Of a stretch of DNA of 64,000 bases, positions 32,365 to 41,005 are shown piece after piece. Source of the stretch: Rhynchopus euleeides (lineage: Eukaryota > Euglenozoa > Diplonemea > Diplonemida > Diplonemidae); the NCBI GenBank assembly GCA_963210315.1, contig OY723265.1:2046001-2110000 (forward strand), given 5' to 3'. Both the position numbers and the translations under genes were made by a program. Position 1 is the first letter of the stretch. The number at the start of each line of letters is the position of its first letter. Below the pieces are notes generated by a model. The model was given only the letters and a program-made list of their open reading frames with translations. It did not search any database and was not told the DNA's origin.

Positions 32365-32736
32365 CATCTGTTCTTTGCAGCCACCCTCTGCAGGTCTTGT
32401 CCTGCCAATCTGTGACTGCTTGGTGGGGCTCACAGAGCAGGCCCTCCCATTTTTTTCCTGGGCCTGATTTTTGTTCCTCCAGGACCTCTCCCCAGACCCC
32501 CTGAAAAATTCCCACCAAAAACCCCCGTGGCGAAAAAACTTTTTTCGCCGGACGATTTTTCCCAGTGTTTAAGATACTGTTGTGAAAAACGGGGCTTAGC
32601 CCCGGTTTTTGAGATTTTGCCCCGAAAAACCGGGGGTGCCTCTGGTGCCCCTGACGACCCCATATTGCGTAGTTTGTGCGTAGTGAAAAGGGGGGGGGGG
32701 GTCTCATTTTTTGATTTACTCAGCCATTCTCTGTCT

Positions 32737-33332
32737 CTATGCCGGGACCCCAAACTCAAGGAGTTCTTGCTGTTCCGGGGTCAGTGAGGGTGCAGGCGCT
32801 TCAGGTGCTGCAGGTTCTTCAGGTGCTGCAGCGCTGGCAGCCTTCGGTGCGGGTTTCGACGCAGTCTTTGCAGGTCTCTTTGGGGGTGCCCTTTGGCGCG
32901 GTGCCTGCTTCAGCTCGTCGGGTGGAAGCATCAACGCATCATTAAGCGGTGCCTGCTTCAGCTCCTCCGGGTGGAAGCGTCAACGCATCATTAAGGAAGA
33001 AGGAAGCACAGTTGCTACGCTTTTTTGCAGCTGCAGGAAACGACACCATACCCAACAACAATCCCCAGACCGTCGAGGGAGAGTGGGCGCCTGGATCCCG
33101 TGACACAGATCTCTAGTGCCGTTGTGATCCCCTCGGATAACGTCTCCTGGACGTTGTCAGCGGAGGTTGCCTGTGTGGCGGTGACCTCCGTATACCCCGC
33201 GGGATCCAGTGCCAGTAGCGCCTTCTTCAGCTTTTCGTCGACCCCTCGGCCGACGCTCTCCTTGATGTCAAGGGCCACCTTCAGGGTGGCACCTCGCATC
33301 GCCCTGAAGGCTGTGATCGTATCATCATTCAC
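32737..33332 (-). pseudogene. Possible broken gene: helical fragment plus Ala/Pro-rich tail
   Basis: Minus-strand frame 33332-33015 encodes a 105-residue helical segment (TLKVALDIKESVGRG, KLKKALLALDPAGY) without an ATG. A second minus-strand frame, 32934-32737, encodes PPDELKQAP followed by an Ala/Pro/Lys-rich tail ending in ELLEFGVPA. Between them lies a 48/49-bp tandem duplication (32898-32945 and 32946-32994) whose extra base shifts the frame. The codon composition is gene-like but the frame is disrupted and no family was recognised. It could be a decayed mobile-element protein or a gene with an unrecognised intron. Low confidence. Confidence 0.3.
32898..32994. repeat. 48-bp tandem duplication
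   Basis: Two adjacent copies of GCGGTGCCTGCTTCAGCTC ... GGAAGCRTCAACGCATCATTAA, 48 and 49 bp long, differing by two substitutions and one inserted base. The GGAAGCGTCAACGCATCA part recurs at about 28775 and 21893. Confidence 0.8.
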
Positions 33333-33334
33333 AA

Positions 33335-33826
33335 TCTCGAGGGTGTTCTACGCGGCTCCTGGAACTCACTTCCTTCTCAGGTGTTTCTGGGCATGGGGCA
33401 ACCTTGCCCAGGTGTTTCTGGAGTCCCGCCCCACATGTCGTGCGTTCTTTCGTACGGTGTATAGTGAGTTCTGGCAATAATTTTTTGCTCGGTCAGCGCA
33501 GTGCCTCCAGTCCTGTCTCAGTAGCCACACAGAAAGGGGGACCAAAAAAAACTGGGGGGGGACCAAAAAGCGAGACCCCCCCCCCAGATTGCGTAGTTTG
33601 TGCGTAGTGAAAAAGGGGTAAATCAGGGGCACCAGGCCTCTTTTTTTTTTTTCCACCGGGATTTTTCTGAGATTCTGTCCGGGTACTATTCCAGGGTAAT
33701 TTTTGGCCAGAGGAGGCCGGGGCCAAGAGCACAGTGCCCTGCCCCAGGGTTAGCTCGATGAACCTGTTGAGCACAAGGTGCACGTTGACTACATGCGGCG
33801 TGCGACTATGGAGCAGAATCAGCTGT
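33335..33826. other. No gene seen
   Basis: A/T and G tracts, including a CCCCCCCCCAGATTGCGTAGTTTGTGCGTAG-type segment at 33580-33610 also present at 32661-32685. No supported ORF. Confidence 0.5.
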
Positions 33827-33877
33827 TCGCTACCGTGGCCTCCGGCGGCTGGGGGGCTCCGCCCCCAGACCCCCCTG
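33827..33877 (+). repeat. Dispersed ~52-bp repeat, copy 5
   Basis: TCGCTACCGTGGCCTCCGGC then GGCTGGGGGGCTCCGCCCCC then AGACCCCCC. One C shorter in the palindrome than most copies. Confidence 0.85.
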
Positions 33878-33993
33878 TGCCGTCTGCCTGTCTTATATCC
33901 AACACCCTTTGGGGTCAATTGGGGATGGAATACAGCCCACCCCGGGAGGATGCAGGCAGCTCACAGAATTGTACGGTTACAAGGAACATATGC

Positions 33994-34044
33994 TCACTAC
34001 CGTGGCCTCCGGCGGCTGGGGGGCACCGCCCCCCCGACCCCCCC
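33994..34044 (+). repeat. Dispersed ~52-bp repeat, copy 6
   Basis: TCACTACCGTGGCCTCCGGC then GGCTGGGGGGCACCGCCCCC then CCGACCCCCC; diverged in the palindrome, so older or drifting. It lies 116 bp after copy 5 in the same orientation. Confidence 0.85.
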
Positions 34045-34470
34045 ATGTGGCCTGTGCCTGTCCAGAACCAAGTCTGCAAGGGCAACCTGCGGTGCTTTCA
34101 ACACCACCGCGCTCTCCCGAACGCTTTCTCATCGACTGGCTCCTTCGCGTTGGCGCCAAGAAGGAGCGCGCTCCTCTCGGACCTGGCAGCGGCCCCCGCA
34201 GAGGAGCCACCCTGCCCATCCCAGTTGAGTGGCGTGGGGTGGGGTGGGGTTGTGGGAAGGGAAAGCCCTTCCATTTGGGGAAATGGCTGAAATTTTACCC
34301 CCGATTACCCCCGGTTTTCGGCGCGCAGCCCGGAACCCTATCTTTTACCCTGATTTTTCCAGAGATTTTTTTTTTTGCGAAATTTTATTTTTTCGCCACG
34401 GGGGAAAATCACTGAGTGTGATCACATTATACCCGTGTGGTGGAGGTGGAGCAGACGAATGGGCCATCTG

Positions 34471-34516
34471 CACGACGCGGTCTTCATCTCCCCGGGGAGG
34501 TGAAGACCGCGTCGTG
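34471..34516. other. 46-bp near-perfect palindrome
   Basis: CACGACGCGGTCTTCATCTC-CCCGGGGAGG-TGAAGACCGCGTCGTG reads as its own complement except for one A/C pair. The two arms meet at CCCGGG without a loop. No gene lies within 10 kb that it could serve as a terminator. It may be a cruciform, or a minimal relic of an inverted-repeat element. Confidence 0.85.
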
Positions 34517-34907
34517 AAGAATGGAGGGGGAGGGGGGGGGGAGGTGCACCAGGGGGTGCAATGCGAGAGGAAGCGCTTCAATGCATTATGATATCTAGTT
34601 GTGGATCCGTTGTGACAGTCGGCGTGTGTTCTTCTGTGTGGCAAAAAAAAGGGGAAAAAAATTACCGCTTCGAGCGTGAGTCGAGAGCAGTGAGGGCTGT
34701 TGTTTCGTGCCGCCCCCTGTGTGCGCAACCATCTCAGAAGCTCTCTGAACAGTGTTTGTGTTGATGGTGCTGCTTGCCGCACTGCCTCTTCTCCAGCCTC
34801 AAACAGCCATGCTACAACGGAAGACACCCGACGTGACATCTGGCCTCTCCGGAACACGCCCCCCCTCCCCCCCCCCCCCCCCTAGGGCAGTGATTAAAAA
34901 TTCGTGT

Positions 34908-35303
34908 TATTCGAATACCTGGGACCCCCCGTGTTTAAGTCCCCCCCCTGGAGGCGATTTTCGGCCGGGGGGGACTTAAACACGGGGGGGGCGGACCTAA
35001 ACACAGGGGGGGCTTAAACACGGGGGTGGCACGGTGGAGACCAAGAAGACCTCTTCCTCTGCTGTCGTAGGGGGGTAATTCCGGTCCGGATGAACTTTTG
35101 GCACCCCACTTTTCGACTCTGACAGCACCTGGAGGGCCTAGGGGCCACCTGATGACCCTCCAGACCAGCCCACCCCCGTGTTTAGGTCCCCCTGTGTTTA
35201 AGTCCCCCCCCTGCCAGACCCCCAGGGGGGGACTTAAACACGGGGGTAAGGGGGGGGGACTTATACACGGGGGGTCCCAGGTACGAATATTATTCGAATA
35301 ATG
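34908..35303. repeat. Inverted-repeat block with eight GTGTTTAAGTCCCC motifs
   Basis: The outer arms are ATTCGAATACCTGGGACC (about 34908) and its complement near 35270-35300. Inside are eight copies of GTGTTTAAGTCCCCCC or close variants: forward at about 34935, 35181 and 35197; reverse at about 34970, 34990, 35007, 35229 and 35255. The centre (35030-35170) is not repetitive. The layout resembles a foldback element whose subterminal regions carry iterated protein-binding sites. Confidence 0.75.
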
Positions 35304-35510
35304 GGGGTATGGAAATTTAGTCATTCTTAGTCACTTTTAGGCGATTTACGCGCGGTTTTTCGGCTGGGGAAAAGAGAGTAAGATTTTCGAAAAAAATCGA
35401 TTTTTTCGCAAAAAATCGCATTGTGTCGTAGTCGCGCGTAGTCACCCGTAGTCGCCAGGTCGAGGTTACCAGATTCCATACCCCCCCGGGGTACTGAATT
35501 ACCGATTTTT

Positions 35511-35901
35511 CGACATGTCGAAAAAAAAAATTTTTTGGCCGAAAAAAAAATTTTTTTTTCCGGCCGACTAAACCGAAAATCGGGCCCTCTGGGGTGCCAC
35601 ACCGATATTTTTCGGATTTTTTTCGGATTTTTTTTCGATTTTTTTTGGTTGGGGTGGCCACCAGTCCAGGCTGCTGCCCCAGGGTGGCCGGATTTTCGAC
35701 ATGTCGAAAAAAAATTTTTTTTGGCCGAAAAAAAAATTTTTTTTTTCGGCCGACTAAACCGAAAATCGGGCCCTCTGGGGTGCCACACCGATATTTTTCG
35801 GATTTTTTTCGGATTTTTTTCCGATTTTTTTTGGTTGGGGTGGCCACCAGTCCAGGCTGCTGCCCCAGGGTGGCCGGATTTTCGACATGTCGAAAAAAAA
35901 A
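35511..35901. repeat. 186-bp tandem repeat, 2.1 copies, A/T-tract rich
   Basis: The palindrome TTTTCGACATGTCGAAAA recurs at 35511, 35697 and 35883, an exact 186-bp period. Each unit contains symmetrical A9/T8 tracts around GGCCG, then CCGAAAATCGGGCCCTCTGG, TTTTTCGG triplications and GGTGGCCACCAGTCCAGGCT. Another copy is at 40722-40911. The third unit is cut at its A tract by the foldback element starting at 35902. Confidence 0.9.
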
Positions 35902-36148
35902 TTTTATCTCCCTGAAATAATGTTCTCTCATCAAAATAGCCTGCGGCCCTGCAAGATAAGAAGATTATTTAATCCTCCACCAGCACAACGTTGAAAACGT
36001 GCAGTAGATTTTTCGAACCCCATAAAGTTAGATTATTTGACGGTAAAATAATGTTGACTCTCCTTCACGCAAGTTCCTTACAAGCTGTTAAGAAAAGCTG
36101 GCATTATTGCCTCACAGGGGAAATCACCTAAAATAAAAGTCGGCCAAA

Positions 36149-36257
36149 GGGGGCCCTCGCTACCAAGTGTGACTGAGTGAGAAAAAGTGAGCTCCAGCCC
36201 ACTTCCCCTCACTGACTGACGAGCTGTGACGAGCAGTGACTGGTAGCGAGGGCCCCC
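36149..36257. mobile_element. 109-bp MITE, GGGGGYCYTCGCT family, in foldback spacer
   Basis: Starts GGGGGCCCTCGCTACCAAG and ends CTGGTAGCGAGGGCCCCC, flanked on both sides by AAA. The internal part is GTGAGCTCCAGCCCACTTCC, different from the 9681/36388 subtype. Confidence 0.9.
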
Positions 36258-36387
36258 AAAATAAAACAATGTCTTTAGGCAGGTCGAAACAATCTAAATT
36301 ACTTCACTGTAAACCTATGCGTGATCTGGGGTCCCTGCAGTACAACAAATCTGCACATTATTTTACTGTAAAATAATCTAACTTTAT

Positions 36388-36496
36388 GGGGGCCCTCGCT
36401 ACGAGTCACTGTGAGTCACGAGTCGTCAGTTGTCAGCCAAACATGGCTGACTTCTCACTTTTTCTCACTCAGTCACACTTGGTAGCGAGGGCCCCC
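36388..36496. mobile_element. 109-bp MITE, GGGGGYCYTCGCT family, in foldback right arm
   Basis: Starts GGGGGCCCTCGCTACGAG and ends TTGGTAGCGAGGGCCCCC. The opposite foldback arm (36010-36040) gives the uninterrupted site CTTTATGGGGTTCG; with the element inserted, AT is present on both sides. It shares the ACATGGCTGACTTCTCAC core with 9681-9789 and 39634-39729. Confidence 0.92.
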
Positions 36497-36632
36497 ATGG
36501 GGTTCGAAAAATCCGCTGCACGTTTCAACGTTGTGCTGGTGGAGTATTAAATAATCTTCTTATCTTGCAGGGACTTAGGCTATTTTGATGAGAGAACATT
36601 ATTTCAGGGAGATAAAACGACCTATTGCACAA

Positions 36633-36849
36633 GAAATAATCTTCACATTATTTTACGCGGAGGGGGGCCTGCTACTACATAAAGTAATCACACCTCAACT
36701 CGCTTCGCTCGTTAAGGTGACTTCCACATGTCGCCTCGCTTCGCTCGGCAACATAACTTCAATTTTACGCTCGCTTCGCTCGCGTAAAATAATGTTACTT
36801 TATGTAGCAGGCCCCCCTCCGCGTAAAATAATGTGAAGATTATTTCAGT
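36633..36849. mobile_element. 217-bp foldback element with ~53-bp arms
   Basis: The arms GAAATAATCTTCACATTATT and beyond (including TTTACGCGGAGGGGGGCCTG and CTACATAAAGTAA) are complementary at the two ends. The spacer has three short repeats of CTCGCTTCGCTCG (36709, 36737, 36769). No coding capacity. Confidence 0.85.
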
Positions 36850-36854
36850 ACAAT

Positions 36855-37112
36855 GGGGGCCCTCGCTACCAGTCACGGGTCGTCACGGCTCGTCAGTGAG
36901 TCAGGGGGCTTTTTTGGCTGGCCTGGGGAGAAGGGTGAATTTTCAGGTTTTTGGCTGACTACGAGTCACTACGAGTCACTTGACTGGTAGCGAGGCCGGT
37001 CTGGAACTCCGGGTGGGGACTTGGCACAATATGAGAAAATTCCACCCAGAGGTCCAGACCGGCCTCGCTACCAGTCACGTGACTCGTAGTGACTCGTAGT
37101 GACTCACAGTGG
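36855..37112. repeat. Chained GGGGGCCC-type ends and a palindromic block
   Basis: A MITE-like left end (GGGGGCCCTCGCTACCAGTC) at 36855 is followed by GAGTCACTACGAGTCACTTG and a right end GGTAGCGAGGCC near 36997. Then comes an inverted block: GAGGCCGGTCTGGAACTCC (36993) and GGTCCAGACCGGCCTC (about 37051-37066). ACTGGTAGCGAG/CTCGCTACCAGT copies and GTGACTCGTAGTGACTC repeats flank it. It appears to be two or more nested or fused elements. Confidence 0.65.
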
Positions 37113-37137
37113 TCCCCACCTCCTGTAGGGGCACTCC

Positions 37138-37810
37138 CCGATTCCCCCCAGCAAATTAGTGTACTTGGTTGATTCCCCCCGATTCCCCCCAGTACACTGT
37201 CGTACTTGGACGATTCCCCCCGATTCCCCCCAGTACATTGTCGTACTTGGACGATTCCCCCCGATTCCCCCCAGTACAGTGTCGTACTTGGACGATTCCC
37301 CCCGATTCCCCCCAGTACATTGTCGTACTTGGACGATTCCCCCCGATTCCCCCCAGTACATTGTCATACTTGGACGATTCCCCCCGATTCCCCCCAGTAC
37401 ATTGTCATACTTGGACGATTCCCCCCGATTCCCCCCAGTACATTGTCATACTTGGACGATTCCCCCCGATTCCCCCCAGTACATTGTCATACTTGGACGA
37501 TTCCCCCCGATTCCCCCCAGTACATTGTCATACTTGGACGATTCCCCCCGATTCCCCCCAGTACATTGTCGTACTTGGACGATTCCCCCCGATTCCCCCC
37601 AGTACATTGTCATACTTGGACGATTCCCCCCGATTCCCCCCAGTACATTGTCATACTTGGACGATTCCCCCCGATTCCCCCCAGTACATTGTCGTACTTG
37701 GACGATTCCCCCCGATTCCCCCCAGTACATAGTCGTACTTAGCGGATTCCCCCGTGCTGGGGGGAATTGGGGGAAATCCGCCAAGTATGACTGTGTACTG
37801 GGGGGAATCG
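37138..37810. repeat. Array of a 41-bp tandem repeat, forward orientation (~15 units)
   Basis: The unit is CGATTCCCCCCGATTCCCCC followed by CAGTACATTGTCGTACTTGG A (41 bp), with mostly single C/T and G/A differences between units (GTCGTACTT versus GTCATACTT). The end at 37750-37810 turns back into inverted orientation (AAATCCGCCAAGTATGACTG). The unit has no stop codon in several frames, so long Pro-rich ORFs on both strands here are artefacts. No protospacer-like unique spacers are present. Confidence 0.95.
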
Positions 37811-37816
37811 GGAGAT

Positions 37817-38395
37817 TTAGTGAATAGTGCGGAGCAAGTATCTTCGCGCGACGCGAGAAGCACAACAAAGCAATAATTTGCCCAGAGGGCCGGAGAGGGG
37901 AGGGGGGACAGCCTGCCTAGTCAAGATCTGCGAGAGGGGCCGCTGCTGGTGCATCAGGGCGATCACCTCGCCCATGCCCCCACCCGCCGCCGGCTGCTGG
38001 GGGGCCACCGAGGAGGAGGCCACCGGGGCCGTGGACTCCCCGCGGAGGCGCGCCACCGACTCCACCTGCCCCAGCCGCCCCGTGCACAGCTGCACCGTCG
38101 CCAGCAGCCTCACCAGCGCGATCCCCGACCAGTCGCCGACCCCCTGGACGAGCGCGTCCAGGGCCGACGGGAGGATGCGGTCCTGCGCGATGTTCTTCGT
38201 CGCAGCCTCCGCGAGCAAGCTCCTCAGGGTGCCGAGGAGGGCGGGGTACGCCACCTTCTGCCGGACGAGGCCCGCCTGCACCACGTCGACGTTCACCGCC
38301 GCGAGCTGCGCGGTCGGGGGGGACCAGTCGTACGACTGCCCTTTCCCCCCCTCCAGGTGCGCCTCCAGCTCGGCCAGAGTCTTGCACTCTGTCAT
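37817..38395 (-). CDS. Uncharacterised 192-aa protein between two 41-bp repeat arrays
   Basis: Minus-strand ORF with an ATG at 38395 (MTECKTLAELEAHLEGG), ending at 37817; the open frame continues upstream without a better start. Residues about 30-125 are Ala/Leu/Val-rich and probably helical (LLGTLRSLLAEAATKNIAQD, LDALVQGVGDWSGIALVRLL). A Ser/Pro/Gly linker follows at about 126-150, then a basic C terminus (CCASRVARRYLL). I recognise no domain and no catalytic motif. It is the only convincing minus-strand gene here and lies inside a duplicated module bordered by 41-bp repeats in opposite orientation. It may therefore be a gene carried by a mobile element rather than a host gene. Two 13-bp direct repeats (GCGAGAGGGGCCG at 37930 and 38425) bracket most of it. 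Confidence 0.6.
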   Translation of the reverse strand: MTECKTLAELEAHLEGGKGQSYDWSPPTAQLAAVNVDVVQAGLVRQKVAYPALLGTLRSLLAEAATKNIAQDRILPSALDALVQGVGDWSGIALVRLLATVQLCTGRLGQVESVARLRGESTAPVASSSVAPQQPAAGGGMGEVIALMHQQRPLSQILTRQAVPPPLSGPLGKLLLCCASRVARRYLLRTIH

Positions 38396-38668
38396 TGTTG
38401 TGTGTGTGTGCGGGTGTTTAAAAGGCGAGAGGGGCCGAGCACCAACGCACACACAACCCGATGTCCTGATGAAGGGTGGTGGTGGTCGCGCCCCCGTCCA
38501 ACCGTGCAACGCACGTGGCGGAAACTGCACTATGCAGCAACAGTGATGAGAAACAACACAGCAAAAACAGCAAGCAAACAGCAACAGAAACCTCGCGCGC
38601 GCCGCTCCTCCCTATTCTAAATCTCCCTTACCGTGGCGAAGCCACTCGACTAAAGTCGTTCGTAGGGG

Positions 38669-39156
38669 GAATCGTCCAAGTACGACAATGTACTGGGGGG
38701 AATCGTCCAAGTACGACAATGTACTGGGGGGAATCGGGGGGAATCGTCCAAGTATGACAATGTACTGGGGGAAATCGGGGGGAATCGTCCAAGTACGACA
38801 ATGTACTGGGGGGAATCGGGGGGAATCGTCCAAGTATGACAATGTACTGGGGGAAATCGGGGGGAATCGTCCAAGTATGACAATGTACTGGGGGAAATCG
38901 GGGGGAATCGTCCAAGTACGACAATGTACTGGGGGGAATCGGGGGGAATCCGCCAAGTACACGAATGTACTGGGGGGAATCGGGGGAAATCCGCCAAGCC
39001 TGACTATGTTCTGGGGGGAATCGGGGGGAATCCGCCAAGCATGACTATGCGCTGGGGGCAATCGGGGGAAATCCGCCAAGTATGACTATGTACTGGGGGG
39101 AATCGGGGGGAATCCGCCAAGTACACGAATGTGCTGGGGGGAATCGGGGGGAATCG
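38669..39156. repeat. Array of the 41-bp repeat, inverted orientation (~11 units)
   Basis: Units are the complement of those at 37138-37740 (GGGGGGAATCGTCCAAGTAC and GACAATGTACT...). Towards the right the units diverge (CCGCCAAGTACACGAATG, GCATGACTATGCGCTGGGGG). Several units have lost one 10-bp GATTCCCCCC half. It separates the two copies of the gene module. Confidence 0.93.
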
Positions 39157-39515
39157 GAGATTTAGTGAATAGTGTGGAGCAAGTATCTTCGCGCGACGCG
39201 AGAAGCACAACAAAGCAATAGTTTGCCCAGAGGGCCGGAGAGGGGAGGGGGGCCAGCCTGACTAGTCAAGATCTGCGAGAGGGGCCGATCACCAACGCAC
39301 ACACAACCCGATTTCCTGATGAAGGGTGGTGGTGGTCGCGCCCCCGTCCAACCGTGCAACGCACGTGGCGGAAACTGCACTATGCAGCAACAGTGATGAG
39401 AAACAACACAGCAAACAACAGCAACCAAGCAGCAACAAAAACCTCGCGCGCGCTCCTCCCTATTCCAAGTCTCCCTGACCGTGGCGAAGCCACTCGACTA
39501 AAGGCGTTCGTGGGG
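39157..39515 (-). pseudogene. Deleted second copy of the 37.8-38.7 kb gene module
   Basis: The left side (39157-39287) matches 37811-37942 and the right side (39275-39515) matches 38425-38665 at about 95 % or better. The intervening 495 bp, including the start and most of the coding region, is missing. The junction is a single GCGAGAGGGGCCG (39275-39287), the same 13-mer that flanks the missing segment twice in the intact copy. Deletion by recombination or replication slippage between direct repeats explains it. A remnant of the 41-bp repeat follows at 39515-39550. Confidence 0.88.
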
Positions 39516-39633
39516 GGAATCCACCAAGTACACCAATGTCCCGGGGGGGATTGACAGGACATCCCCTGCCGGTCGGTTGTCCTGGTAAGCGTGGGCCATA
39601 GCAACCCGGAACCACAGTGCGTCGTGGGACGTT

Positions 39634-39729
39634 GGGGGTCCTCGCGCCGAGTCACTGTGAGTCACGAGTCGTCAGTTTTCAGCCAAACATGGCTGACTTC
39701 TCACTTTTTATCACTCGGCGAGGGCCCCC
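39634..39729. mobile_element. 96-bp MITE, GGGGGYCYTCGCT family
   Basis: Starts GGGGGTCCTCGCGCCGAGTC, contains the AAACATGGCTGACTTCTCAC core and ends TCGGCGAGGGCCCCC. Flanked by GTT on both sides, consistent with a 3-bp target duplication. Slightly shortened compared with the 109-bp copies. Confidence 0.87.
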
Positions 39730-39734
39730 GTTGT

Positions 39735-40680
39735 GGGCCTCCCTGTTGAGGCGGCGCAGCTTCTCCCGTAGACGACGGATACCATCCTGCTTCGCGGCCT
39801 GCTGTACTCGCGTCGTAGCCGTCCCCCGTGCCTCCTTCCTGCTCCGTGCCTCCGTGAGCGCGGGGTGGGCCTACCACGCCGCTCAGCTCGCTTCTGACCA
39901 GGCGCACCATCGCCTCGGGGATCAGCCCCTCCGACGTTGTCCCTTAATACACTTCGCCTCCCCGTGCAGCGGGAACCGTCTCCTGCACCGATGTCCCACA
40001 TTGGCCTTGGTGTCCGCACCCCCGCCATCGCCTTCACCAGCTTCTCCATGAAGCCGACCGCGAGGGGGGTGAAGGTAGCGCGTCGATGACCTCCGGGCCG
40101 TCCTCCAGCGCCCCTCTACGGGCGGATTTGGAGGGTGGCCCGGAGTCGGCGGTGTTGGACATCGGTGCGGGTGGATCGGCTCTGTACTCCGAGTCGCGGA
40201 CCCACTCTAGACGAAGAGGGTGTCGCGGCCGTGTGGGGAACCAAAAACCTGGTGAAGGTTAGTGCCGAACGCCATGACAGCCTCGCCCGCCTGGAACACG
40301 TTGCGCCGTGACTGATTGCCTTGACCCACCCACCAAGGGGCCCCTGCACGTGCCTCCGGTACTGCGCCCCTGCTGGCCTCCTGTGTCCGACCGCCACGAG
40401 CTGCACTTGTGGTGTCGGCCAGCCGTACCACTGGCTCTTCGGACCACACACCTGCATGCGTGGGACCAGGGGGTTCCCTCCCCAGGGACGTCCGAGTCTC
40501 GTCGTTCGCAGTAGCACGTGGGATTTTCTCTGAAATTTGCACCAAATCGCCATGTTGTGAGTCAACCCTTCGATCTGAGCCACACCGAGATCGTCTTTTT
40601 CGAGAATCGGGGTCCAAATACGCTCCCCAGGCTAGGGACCCCCCAACTCCCCACACTCTTTTTTTGGGCGTTTTTCCGCT
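39735..40680 (-). other. Possible decayed coding region, minus strand
   Basis: Several minus-strand frames of 60-155 codons overlap here with protein-like composition (for example GEAVMAFGTNLHQVFGSPHG, and PEAMVRLVRSELSGVVGP in another frame). None is uninterrupted from an ATG to a sensible end, and I recognise no family. It looks like a degraded gene, perhaps of an element, but this is weak. Confidence 0.25.
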
Positions 40681-40689
40681 CATTTTTTC

Positions 40690-40950
40690 TCACTTTTTCT
40701 CACTCGGTAGCGAGGGCCCCCGTCGAAAAAAAAATTTTTTTGGCCGAAAAAAAATTTTTTTTTTTCGGCCGACTAAACCGAAAATCGGGCCCTCTGGGGT
40801 GCCACACCGATATTTTTCGGATTTTTTTCGGATTTTTTTTCGATTTTTTTTGGTTGGGGTGGCCACCAGTCCAGGCTGCTGCCCCAGGGTGGCCGGATTT
40901 TCGACATGTCGAAAAAAAAATTTTTTTGGCCGAAAAAAAAATTTTTCCGG
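40690..40950. repeat. 186-bp A/T-tract repeat fused to a MITE right end
   Basis: A right end of the GGGGGCCC family (CGGTAGCGAGGGCCCCC, ending 40721) is joined directly to a 186-bp unit (40722-40911) like those at 35.5 kb, followed by the start of a second unit. The fusion point is inside the CGACATGTCG palindrome (only GTCG remains). Confidence 0.85.
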
Positions 40951-41005
40951 GGGGCTTCGCCCCCCGGACCCCCCATGTGGGGGGCTCCGCCCCCCACGCC
41001 CCCCC
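40948..41005. repeat. Two GGGGGGCT-CGCCCCCC palindromes
   Basis: CCGGGGGGCTTCGCCCCCCGG and GTGGGGGGCTCCGCCCCCCAC lie in tandem about 30 bp apart, each followed by ACCCCCC or GCCCCCC. They are related in style to the palindrome inside the 52-bp repeat but lack its flanks. Confidence 0.7.

Larger units (their letters stand above)
35902..36617. mobile_element. 716-bp foldback element with long imperfect arms
   Basis: The left arm begins TTTTATCTCCCTGAAATAAT and runs to about 36045. The right arm ends with the complement (ATTATTTCAGGGAGATAAAA) at 36617 and is interrupted by a 109-bp MITE at 36388-36496. Shared internal landmarks are TGTTCTCTCATCAAAATAG, CAGCACAACGTT and TTTTTCGAACCCCATAAAG. The spacer also carries a MITE (36149-36257). 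No ORF of note, so it is non-autonomous. It sits in the A tract of a 186-bp repeat. Confidence 0.85.

Noticed and set aside
37138-37868. Long Pro/Ser-rich ORFs on both strands (up to 222 codons)
   Set aside because: They are translations of the 41-bp tandem repeat, which lacks stops in several frames; the 41-aa period equals three DNA units.
37138-39156. CRISPR-like array
   Set aside because: Units are contiguous 41-bp repeats with no unique spacers, no cas genes and a eukaryotic context.
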